A stretch of DNA of 53,072 nt from the NCBI RefSeq assembly GCF_001591345.1, contig NZ_BCUS01000037.1, positions 1 to 53,072 of the forward strand. The letters are read 5' to 3'. The notes beneath the pieces were generated by a model, which saw only the letters and a list, made by a program, of their open reading frames with translations, made no database searches and was not told the origin of the DNA. Shown here piece by piece: positions 40,342 to 47,802 of this stretch. Numbering within the stretch: position 1 is the stretch's first letter; each line of letters begins with the position of its first letter. Source of the DNA: Variovorax boronicumulans NBRC 103145. Its GTDB lineage: Bacteria; Pseudomonadota; Gammaproteobacteria; Burkholderiales; Burkholderiaceae_C. Made by a program: the position numbers and the translations under genes.

Positions 40342-40614
40342 TTATTGCTTGCTGCGCTTGCTGCGCTTGCTGCGCTTGCTGCGCTTGCTGCGGCCTTGCG
40401 CCGCAATTGGTTTTAACCCTTGGTTGCCGACGGGTTTCGTGGTTTGCGAGAGTACGGAAGATCTTGAGACGTCATTTTTCCGTGCATTTGAGTTTTTAAA
40501 GTTCGCTTGGACTTTGGGTTTCAGAGTCGATGGTGGTGCTCTTTGCGCCTTCAGCGAGATACATTGCTGTTCTTTGCAGCGCTGTTCAGTTCGCCATCTT
40601 TTTGCCGGAAGCAT
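40342..40614 (-). CDS. Possible small basic protein ending in Arg-Ser-Lys repeats
   Basis: 90 residues, same strand as and 122 bases upstream of the ATPase. It is strongly basic and rich in Lys, Arg, Ser, Gln and Asn, has no hydrophobic segment and ends in KRSKRSKRSKRSKQ, encoded by the 9-bp tandem repeat. Composition fits a nucleic-acid-binding tail. The start at 40614 is 15 bases from the divergent isochorismatase ATG. No ribosome binding site is clear, and an open frame on the other strand (40325-40633) is equally long, so it may not be a real gene. Confidence 0.3.
   Translation of the reverse strand: MLPAKRWRTEQRCKEQQCISLKAQRAPPSTLKPKVQANFKNSNARKNDVSRSSVLSQTTKPVGNQGLKPIAAQGRSKRSKRSKRSKRSKQ
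40351..40395. repeat. 9-bp tandem repeat
   Basis: Four perfect copies of GCTGCGCTT (40351-40386) and a fifth that diverges after GCTGCG. The period equals three codons, so every frame stays open across it. A short hairpin (GCGGC-CTTGC-GCCGC) follows. Confidence 0.85.
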
Positions 40615-40629
40615 GCGCTGTATATCGCC

Positions 40630-41166
40630 ATGAAAACTGCCATCCTCGTCATTGACATGCAGCGCAGCCTTTGCGACGATCCGCCCCGGCCGTACGAGGC
40701 CGAAGCGGTCATCGGGCGCATCAACGCGCTCACGGTACGGGCCCGCGCGGCCGGCGTGCCGGTGGCTTTCGTCCAGCACGAGAACGCGATCGACCTGGAA
40801 TTCGATTCCGAGCGCTGGCAGCTGGCCGATGCCTTGCAGGTGACGCCGGCCGACGCGCGCCTGCGCAAGACCACGCCCGACTCGTTCCTGCGCACGCCGC
40901 TCGAAGCGTGGTTGTCGGGGCAGGGCGTTCGGCGCGTGGTGGTCTGCGGCTATTCGTCGGAGTTCTGCGTGGACACCACCGTGCGCCGCGCCGCCGCGCT
41001 GGGCTACGAGGTGGTGCTGGCGGCCGACGCCCACACCTCGCACGACAAGCCGCATGCCAAGGGCGCCTTCATCCGCGCGCACCACAACGCGACGCTGTCG
41101 GACATCACGAGCTTCGGCGTGCCGATCCGGGCGGTCGACAGCGCGGACATCGCTTTCGGCGATTGA
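40630..41166 (+). CDS. Isochorismatase-family cysteine hydrolase
   Basis: 178 residues. The catalytic triad of the family is Asp9 (LVIDMQ), Lys80 (RLRKTTPDSF) and Cys113 (GYSSEFCVDTT). Family members cleave amides or enol ethers (nicotinamidase, N-carbamoyl hydrolase, isochorismatase), and the substrate here is unknown. The chosen ATG gives MKTAILVIDMQ, the standard start. GC content returns to the chromosomal level from this gene on. It converges on the phosphoesterase gene with seven bases between. Confidence 0.9.
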   Translation: MKTAILVIDMQRSLCDDPPRPYEAEAVIGRINALTVRARAAGVPVAFVQHENAIDLEFDSERWQLADALQVTPADARLRKTTPDSFLRTPLEAWLSGQGVRRVVVCGYSSEFCVDTTVRRAAALGYEVVLAADAHTSHDKPHAKGAFIRAHHNATLSDITSFGVPIRAVDSADIAFGD

Positions 41167-41173
41167 TCTGGCG

Positions 41174-41923
41174 CTAGGGCATGCGCCCGGTGGCCAGTGC
41201 GTGGGCCCAGTCCGCACGCCCATTGGCAGCAGCCAGTGCCGCCATGGCCGTGTGGTCGTAGGGCACGGTGACCAGCGTGCAGGTCCACTGCCCGTGGTCG
41301 TGCCGTTCGACCAGCGCGTAGCGCGCATCGGGTGAGCCGGTCTCCACGTGGTGCGGATGCGGATGCGCGTCGCCATAGGCCTGCAGGCCGACGCTGCCCG
41401 GGTTGACGATCAAGATGCCATTGGATGCGCGCATCACGCGCGGCAGGTGCGTGTGGCCGCAGGCGACCAGTTCCGTGCCGGCTTCCACTGTGCCGAGGCG
41501 CGCATCGATCTCCGCCGCAGTGGCCATGCGCAGTTGCGTCGGCTCGACCGTTTCTAGGAAGTAGGTGAGGTCGCTGTCGGGCGTGCCGTGGCACAGCAGC
41601 ACTTCAGGGCTGAAACGCAGGCACGGCGTGAGCGAGGCGATCCATGCGAACTCTGCCTCGCCGAGTTGGGCGTGTGCGAAGGCGTCGGACTCGCCGCGCT
41701 GGCCGGAGGTTGGCAACGTGAGCAGTTGCCGTTCGTGGTTGCCGGCGAGCTGGACCCAGTCCTGCGCCATCAGGAACTGCGCAGTCTCCAGCGGCATCAG
41801 CGGGCCTGAGAGGCTGTCGCCGAGGTTGACGGTGGCATCCACGTTGCGGCGTGCGATGTCTTCGACGACGGCTTTCAGTGCGGGGAGGTTTCCGTGGATG
41901 TCGGAGACGAGGGCGATGCGCAT
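41174..41923 (-). CDS. Calcineurin-like metallophosphoesterase
   Basis: 249 residues. The di-metal motifs are ALVSDIHGN (D-x-H), NLGDSLSGP (GD), AGNHERQ (GNH[ED]), LLCHGTPDSD and VACGHTHLPR (GHTH), the full set of YfcE/Ppp-type phosphoesterases. The start MRIALVSDIHG is the first plausible one; farther upstream lies the inverted-repeat element. The substrate could be a phosphoprotein or a small phosphodiester. Confidence 0.92.
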   Translation of the reverse strand: MRIALVSDIHGNLPALKAVVEDIARRNVDATVNLGDSLSGPLMPLETAQFLMAQDWVQLAGNHERQLLTLPTSGQRGESDAFAHAQLGEAEFAWIASLTPCLRFSPEVLLCHGTPDSDLTYFLETVEPTQLRMATAAEIDARLGTVEAGTELVACGHTHLPRVMRASNGILIVNPGSVGLQAYGDAHPHPHHVETGSPDARYALVERHDHGQWTCTLVTVPYDHTAMAALAAANGRADWAHALATGRMP

Positions 41924-41989
41924 GCGTGGCTTCTTTGTGAGGGCGGTGATCTTAGTTCGGGGTGCGTGCGCAGGCCACCGGGTACTTCC

Positions 41990-42178
41990 CTCCGCGAATG
42001 TCCCCCGGCCTGCGGCCTCCTCCTTGATTTCGCTGCGGGAAGCACCCAGTGTCCTGCGCACTGGACGCGCTGCAGGTGCTCGCCGATCAACGACTGCACT
42101 GCCCAACGCTCACGTCGATGGGGTGCCTTGCGCAGCGAAATTAAGGGGGAGGCCGCAGGCCGGAGGACATTCGCGGAG
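41990..42178. repeat. Paired 48-bp inverted repeat element
   Basis: Arms 41990-42037 and 42131-42178 are inverted copies differing at 3 of 48 positions. The left arm begins CTCCGCGAATGTCCCCCGGC. Similarity seems to extend a few bases to each side (GGNACNT outside, AGCACCC/GGCACCC inside). The 93-base centre contains CCAGTG-N7-CACTGG. It fills most of the 297-base gap between two minus-strand genes. The layout resembles paired REP-type elements. I believe that similar text recurs in Variovorax. Confidence 0.8.
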
Positions 42179-42220
42179 CAAGGTGCCGCGTCGGCGTGAG
42201 CGTCGCCCTGAACCAACCCT

Positions 42221-43915
42221 TCAGTCCGCCCCCGCCCGCCACACCCGCGCCAATGCCGCCAGCTTTCCCCTGAAACTCAGCCGGTCATTCGACAGCGCAT
42301 CGATGAAGTCCGACAGCCGCTGCGACTTCACCATCGTGTAGATCGTGAGCCAGGTGGTGAACACGAACACCACGCCGAACCAGATCGCCTTGCGCCACAG
42401 CGGCGCGTCGGCTTCGGCCAGCAGGTTCATGCCGAGGAAGCCGGTGGTGACGGTGCCGATGAGGCCGAACAGCGTGACCACCGTGAGCCGCACCACGGTG
42501 CTGGCCTGCCGGCGCAGGCTGTCGGCATCGAGGTAGGTGTTCATGTCGGCGATGCGCGCCTTGACCTCGTCGTACAGCGGGTCGAGGCCGAGGTGCGCGG
42601 CGCACATGTGCGAGAGCGCGCGCACCTGCGCCTGCTCCGAAATCTCGTGGAACCAGTAGCGGTGCGTGAAGCGAAGAAAGCGCTCGAAGCTCGCGCGGAT
42701 GGCGCGCTTGAACTGCTTCACGCTCGGCGTGCTGCGGATGTCGAGCTTCTTCAGTGCCTCGACCAGCTGGTCCGAGAACATCAGCAGCGAGGCCTTCTGG
42801 AAATGCGCGATGAGGAACAGCAGGAAGTGCTGGTGCCTGAACTGCGCGAGCACGCCGCGGTCGCGGCAGCAGAAGAACTCGGAGCGCGCGTCGCCCACCA
42901 CGATGAGCGCGTGGCCGTTGCACAGGTAGCGCGTGTTGGGCGCCGCGCCCGTGTTCACCCAGAAGCGGTCGTAGCAGTACTTGTGCTCGAAGTCGGCCAG
43001 GTGATGCTCGGCATAGGGCAGGTGGGCGTCGGCCCCGCCCGCGCCGGTGACGAGCGCGAGCCGCACGAAGTCGTCGCGCGTGAGGCGGCGCGGGTCGTCC
43101 AGCGACAGGTACGCCATCACCGGCATGCGGTAGTACTCGATCTGGCGGTAGCGCAGCACGCCGGGGTCGTCCGAATGGTCACTCACCAGCGGCTGCATCA
43201 GGTAGGCCCAGTGCGCCGCGATGCGCGGTGCACGGTGCTGGGCCACGTGCGACAGGAAGGCGTCGCGCTGCTGCGCGTCGGAGGCGGCGAGCACGCGGCC
43301 GTCGGCGTCCAGCCATTCGACGCTGGCCATGCAGTGCAGGGCGGCGCCGTCGGGCTCCCAGCCCGAGGGGTAGGCGCGGCCGAAGCGGTAGAGGATGTCC
43401 TGCGCCTGCGCCAGGCTCAGGTGGTCGGTGCCGACCTCGAGGTTGAGCAGCACCACGTCGATGTCGAAGAAGAAGTACAGGTCGCAGTGAATCACGTCGA
43501 GGGTGATAGGCGCCTCACCGGGGTGCGCCACCAGCCGCACGGCCGCGATGTCGCGGCGGCGGAACACGCGCATCGGCGAATCGCCGTCGCTGCCTGCGGC
43601 GTCGGTGCTGCCGCGCGATCGGCCTTCGCCGTACAGGAAGCGCTGCACGTACGGCAGGAAGCTCACGAACTCGTTGTAGTGGCGCTCGTGGAAGCGGCCG
43701 CTCTCGCCGGTGTATTCGTCGACCTCTTCGCGCCAGGGCGAGGCCTCGCCCAGGTCGCGCAGCACATGCCAGGGGCCGTGGTGCGTGGGCGCCGCGCCGG
43801 GCGCCGGCACGAGGCGCAAGGGCCAGAGCAGCGCCTGCCGGAAATGCTGCACGACGGGGCCGGCGGCCGAGGTGCCTGCCGGGGAAGAAGTGGGGTCCGC
43901 GTGGGGGTTCGGCAT
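42221..43915 (-). CDS. CorA-like metal transporter with large N-terminal domain
   Basis: 564 residues. Two transmembrane helices near the C-terminus (about 485-510 and 520-545) are joined by GFLGMNLL, which retains the GMN gate signature of CorA Mg2+/divalent metal channels. Before them is a coiled stalk (LRRQASTVVRLTVV). The N-terminal 400 residues (with YFFFDIDVVLLNLEVG and HKYCYDRFW) are much longer than in standard CorA and are probably a cytoplasmic domain. The start at 43915 is the first ATG; a GTG at 43954 is possible. Confidence 0.78.
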   Translation of the reverse strand: MPNPHADPTSSPAGTSAAGPVVQHFRQALLWPLRLVPAPGAAPTHHGPWHVLRDLGEASPWREEVDEYTGESGRFHERHYNEFVSFLPYVQRFLYGEGRSRGSTDAAGSDGDSPMRVFRRRDIAAVRLVAHPGEAPITLDVIHCDLYFFFDIDVVLLNLEVGTDHLSLAQAQDILYRFGRAYPSGWEPDGAALHCMASVEWLDADGRVLAASDAQQRDAFLSHVAQHRAPRIAAHWAYLMQPLVSDHSDDPGVLRYRQIEYYRMPVMAYLSLDDPRRLTRDDFVRLALVTGAGGADAHLPYAEHHLADFEHKYCYDRFWVNTGAAPNTRYLCNGHALIVVGDARSEFFCCRDRGVLAQFRHQHFLLFLIAHFQKASLLMFSDQLVEALKKLDIRSTPSVKQFKRAIRASFERFLRFTHRYWFHEISEQAQVRALSHMCAAHLGLDPLYDEVKARIADMNTYLDADSLRRQASTVVRLTVVTLFGLIGTVTTGFLGMNLLAEADAPLWRKAIWFGVVFVFTTWLTIYTMVKSQRLSDFIDALSNDRLSFRGKLAALARVWRAGAD

Positions 43916-43954
43916 CGCGCCAGTGTAGGCAGGCGGGTAGGGCAAAACGCCCAC

Positions 43955-43970
43955 CTAGGGGAATCCCTAG
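43955..43970. promoter_or_regulatory. CTAG-containing inverted repeat
   Basis: CTAGGG-GAAT-CCCTAG followed directly by CTAGG, 7 bases before the PtxS-type operator. CTAG is rare in most bacterial genomes, and three copies in 20 bases is unusual. Confidence 0.4.
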
Positions 43971-43977
43971 CTAGGCC

Positions 43978-43991
43978 TGAAACCGGTTTCA
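43978..43991. promoter_or_regulatory. PtxS-type operator (perfect palindrome)
   Basis: TGAAACCGGTTTCA, 14 bases, perfectly symmetric, 59 bases upstream of the first permease gene. It equals the operator that I remember for the Pseudomonas 2-ketogluconate repressor PtxS. A PtxS-like LacI regulator is encoded at the far end of this operon. I found no second copy nearby. Confidence 0.8.
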
Positions 43992-44023
43992 TTTAAGCTG
44001 CAAGCATTCCTTTCAGGGTCTGC

Positions 44024-44040
44024 GCACGGCCTGGCCGTGC
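44024..44040 (+). promoter_or_regulatory. Leader hairpin before the ABC transporter operon
   Basis: GCACGGCC-T-GGCCGTGC, a perfect 8-base stem ending 10 bases before the first ATG. The ATG has no Shine-Dalgarno sequence, so the hairpin may affect translation, or the palindrome may be a protein site. Confidence 0.5.
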
Positions 44041-44050
44041 ACGCTCCGCC

Positions 44051-44722
44051 ATGAACTACCAGTTCCAATTCGACGCCGTCTTTGCCGCCTGGCCGCTGCT
44101 GCTCAAGGGCACGTGGATCACGGTGCAGCTCTCGCTCACCGCCACCTTGCTGGGGCTGGTGGTGGCCATCTTCTGCGCCTGGGGCAAGACCTCGGGGCCG
44201 GGCTGGCTGCGTTTCATCGTCAATGCCTACATCGAGGTGATCCGCAACACGCCGTTCCTCGTGCAGCTGTTTTTCTTCTTCTTCGCGCTGCCGGCCATCG
44301 GCCTGCGCTGGTCGCCGCAGACGGCCGCGCTGGTGGCGATGGTGGTGAACCTGGGCGCCTACGCCACGGAAATCATCCGCGCGGGCATCGAGTCGATCCC
44401 CAAGGGCCAGATCGAGGCGGGCCGCGCGCTCAACCTCAAGCCCTGGGAAATCTTCCGCTTCGTGATCATCAAGCCCGCGCTGAAGGCGATCTACCCGGCG
44501 CTCACGAGCCAGTTCATTTTGTTGATGCTGAGCTCGGCCGTGGTGTCGGTCATCTCGGCCGACGACCTGACCTCGGTGGCCGCCAACCTGCAGTCGCAGA
44601 CCTTCCGCAGCTTCGAGATCTACATCGTGGTCGCGGCCATCTACCTCGCGCTGGCACTGGCTTTTTCGGCCATGTTCAAGCTGATCTACAAGCGCACGCT
44701 CAACTACCCGGACCGCCGGTAA
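44051..44722 (+). CDS. ABC transporter permease, polar amino-acid (HisM/GlnP) class
   Basis: 223 residues with five hydrophobic helices. The EAA loop that docks the ATPase is GIESIPKGQIEAGRALNLKPW. Opens with MNYQFQFDAVFAAWPLLLKGTW, typical of His/Glu/Asp-Phe-Gly family permeases. It is the first gene of an operon with a second permease, a binding protein, an ATPase and three 2-ketogluconate enzymes. On context the ligand is probably 2-ketogluconate or a related sugar acid and not an amino acid (inference). Confidence 0.9.
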   Translation: MNYQFQFDAVFAAWPLLLKGTWITVQLSLTATLLGLVVAIFCAWGKTSGPGWLRFIVNAYIEVIRNTPFLVQLFFFFFALPAIGLRWSPQTAALVAMVVNLGAYATEIIRAGIESIPKGQIEAGRALNLKPWEIFRFVIIKPALKAIYPALTSQFILLMLSSAVVSVISADDLTSVAANLQSQTFRSFEIYIVVAAIYLALALAFSAMFKLIYKRTLNYPDRR

Positions 44723-44753
44723 CTGACTGACCACGACGGACGGAGCACACACC

Positions 44754-45407
44754 ATGCGCACCTTCGGTTTTCCCGAATTCCTTTTCATCCTCGAAGCCGC
44801 CCAGTGGACGCTGGCGCTGTCGGCCATCGCCTTCGTCGGCGGCGCGATCCTGGGGCTGCTCATCGCGCTGATGCGCACGTCGGAATCGACGTGGGCGCGC
44901 GCCGTGTCGACCACCTTCATCCAGATCTTCCAGGGCACGCCGCTGCTGCTGCAGCTGTTCCTGGTGTTCTTCGGCGCGCCGGTGCTGGGGCTGGACATCA
45001 ACCCGTGGGTGGCCGCGGGCGTGGCGCTGGTGCTGAACAGCGCGGCCTTCCTGGGCGAGATCTGGCGCGGCTGCATCCAGGCCATTCCGCGCGGCCAGTG
45101 GGAGGCGGCGCAGGCGCTGAACCTGCACTACGTGGCGCGCATGCGCGACGTGGTGCTGCCGCAGGCCTTCAAGATCGCGCTGGCGCCCACGGTGGGCTAC
45201 CTGGTGCAGATCATCAAGGGCACGTCGCTCGCGGCCATCATCGGTTTCGTCGAGGTCACGCGCGCCGGGCAGATCGTCAATAACGCCACCTTCCAGCCGC
45301 TCATCGTGTTCTCGGTGGTGGCCGCCATCTACTTCGTGATCTGCTGGCCGCTGTCATTGCTGGCGGCGCGCATGGAGCGCAAGCGCGCCCAGGCGCTCGC
45401 ACGTTGA
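44754..45407 (+). CDS. ABC transporter permease, polar amino-acid class (second)
   Basis: 217 residues, a paralogue of the preceding gene with the same five-helix plan. The EAA loop is GCIQAIPRGQWEAAQALNLHY. It starts 31 bases after the first permease gene with GACGGACGGAGC before the ATG. Two different permease subunits normally make the heterodimeric channel of this class. Confidence 0.9.
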   Translation: MRTFGFPEFLFILEAAQWTLALSAIAFVGGAILGLLIALMRTSESTWARAVSTTFIQIFQGTPLLLQLFLVFFGAPVLGLDINPWVAAGVALVLNSAAFLGEIWRGCIQAIPRGQWEAAQALNLHYVARMRDVVLPQAFKIALAPTVGYLVQIIKGTSLAAIIGFVEVTRAGQIVNNATFQPLIVFSVVAAIYFVICWPLSLLAARMERKRAQALAR

Positions 45408-45463
45408 CCCTTTTCGCTTTTCCTTTCTCGTCGCTTCCTTTCTTTATTCAGGAGACACATCCA

Positions 45464-46261
45464 ATGACCGTTACCACCACCCGCCGCGCTGCCATCGCAG
45501 CCCTGGGCCTCGGCGCCGCGCTGACCGTGTTCGCTCCCTTCGCTTCGGCGCAAAGCGTGGCCGACATCAAGAAGAAGGGCGAGATCACCATCGGCATGCT
45601 GGTCGACTTCCCGCCCTACGGCACCACCGACGCCAAGAACCAGCCCGACGGCTACGACGCCGACGTGGCCAAGCTGCTGGCCAAGGACTGGGGCGTCAAG
45701 GCCAACATCGTGCCGGTGACCGGACCGAACCGCATTCCGTTCCTCTTGACCAACAAGGTCGACCTGCTGGTGGCTTCGCTGGCCGTGACGCCCGAGCGTG
45801 CCAAGCAGGTGCAGTTCTCGCAGCCCTACGCGGCCGCGACCATCGTGCTGTACGGCGCGACCAAGACCTCGATCAAGGCCGCAGGCGACCTGAAGGGCCT
45901 GCGCGTGGGCGTGGCCCGCGCATCGACGCAAGACGTGGCCGTGACCAAGGCCGCGCCCGAAGGCACCGAGATCCGCCGCTTCGACGACGACGCCTCGGCC
46001 ATGCAGGCGCTGATCTCGGGCCAGGTCGATGCGATCGGCTGCTCGGTCACGGTGGCGGCGCAGATCGCCAAGCGCGTGCCGGCCAACACCTTCGAAAACA
46101 AGTTCACGCTGGTGCAGCAGTCGATGGGCATCGCGATGCGCCCCGGCCAGGAAGAACTCACCAAGGCCGTGAATGCCTTCGTGCAGAAGAACACCGCCAA
46201 CGGCGAGCTGAACAAGCTCTATCAAAAGTGGCTGCAGGCCGACCTGCCCAAGATGCAGTGA
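45464..46261 (+). CDS. ABC transporter periplasmic binding protein, polar amino-acid class
   Basis: 265 residues. A signal peptide with a twin-arginine pair (TTTRRAAIAALGLG) ends near ASA-QS (residue 29). The mature chain is a SBP_bac_3 domain with GEITIGMLVDFPPYG and DLLVASLAVTPERAKQVQFSQPY. Arg112 fits the carboxylate-binding Arg77 of HisJ. At the place of HisJ Asp161, which holds the alpha-ammonium group, it has IGCSVTVAAQ without an acid, and two of the three HisJ serines before Arg77 are Ala. That suggests a ligand with a carboxylate but no amino group. AGGAGA precedes the ATG. Confidence 0.9.
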   Translation: MTVTTTRRAAIAALGLGAALTVFAPFASAQSVADIKKKGEITIGMLVDFPPYGTTDAKNQPDGYDADVAKLLAKDWGVKANIVPVTGPNRIPFLLTNKVDLLVASLAVTPERAKQVQFSQPYAAATIVLYGATKTSIKAAGDLKGLRVGVARASTQDVAVTKAAPEGTEIRRFDDDASAMQALISGQVDAIGCSVTVAAQIAKRVPANTFENKFTLVQQSMGIAMRPGQEELTKAVNAFVQKNTANGELNKLYQKWLQADLPKMQ

Positions 46262-46293
46262 GCCCCCGCGGCTGAAGAAGAAGGAATCCTGGC

Positions 46294-47048
<755 letters not shown>

Positions 47049-47049
<1 letters not shown>

Positions 47050-47792
47050 TGGCCTTCGAAGTCCTGATTTCTCTGTCGTCCTTCGGTGCGGCCGAGGTGG
47101 GGCGGCACGGCCAGCTCTGGTGCTCGCAACTCTCGCGCGCGGCCGGTGCCGATTCGGTGGAAGTGCGTGGCGAGATGCTGCGTGATGCCGATGCGGAACT
47201 GCCCGCGCTGAACGGTCTTGCTTCCGTGTACTCCAGCCCCGAAGGCCTGTGGGCCGAAGGCGGCTGGCTCGACAGCGCCGCGCTGCAACGCGGCATCGCC
47301 GCCGCCACGCGCGTGGGCGCGAAGCGGCTCAAGATGGCCATCGGCGATTTCCAGCCCTCGTCGCACGGCTCGCTCTGGGGCCTGAAGGTGGCGCTGGCCG
47401 AGACCCGCGTCGAGCTGCTGATCGAAAACGACCAGACGGTGCGCGCCGGCACGCTGGCCGCGCTGCAGACCTTCTTCGACGTGGCCGACCGCGCCGGCGT
47501 GCCGCTCGGAATGACCTTCGATATGGGCAACTGGCACTGGCTCGGCGAGTGCCCGCTGCAGGCCGCGCAGGCGCTCGGCCACCGCGTGCGCTACGTGCAT
47601 TGCAAGGGCGCGCAGCGCCTGCCGCACAAGTGGGTGGCGGTGCCGCTGGGCGACTCGGTCGCGCCGTGGCGCGCGGTGCTGCGCGCACTGCCGGCCGATG
47701 TGCCCCACGCCATCGAATACCCTCTGGTGGGCGACGACCTGCTGGCCGTCACCCGTACGCAGATCGACTTCATCCGCGCCGCACGGGCGTAG
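47049..47792 (+). CDS. kguE: KguE-like sugar phosphate isomerase/epimerase (TIM barrel)
   Basis: 247 residues, xylose-isomerase-like TIM barrel. Candidate metal ligands are Glu126 (LLIENDQT), Asp158 (TFDMGNWHW) and His184 (YVHCKG). A protein of this class, KguE, is always found with the 2-ketogluconate kinase and reductase in Pseudomonas, but its reaction is not clear to me. Start chosen at 47049 because its ATG shares a base with the ATPase stop. The kinase gene follows. Confidence 0.82.
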
Positions 47793-47802
47793 GAACACAC
47801 AC

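Larger units (their letters stand above)
38600..40629. other. Low-GC island between two core genes
   Basis: The sequence changes abruptly from GC-rich to AT-rich. One line (39361-39420) has 23 G/C in 60. The island carries one ATPase gene, a possible small basic gene and a 9-bp tandem repeat, and ends at the isochorismatase start. Codon third positions are mixed, unlike the neighbours. No integrase, tRNA end or flanking direct repeat is visible. Likely acquired by transfer. Confidence 0.7.

Noticed and set aside
40351..40395. Tandem repeat as a possible CRISPR array
   Set aside because: Units are 9 bp and directly joined, with no spacers and no cas genes.
43978..43991. A second PtxS operator near the ptxS gene or the oxidase gene
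   Set aside because: No TGAAACC/GGTTTCA symmetry was found around 49700-50800 or 52394-52621.
46210..46240. CTCTATCAAAAGTGGCTGC, resembling the core of the 31-nt repeat
   Set aside because: It codes for the normal C-terminal LYQKWLQ of the binding-protein family, so the similarity is probably chance.
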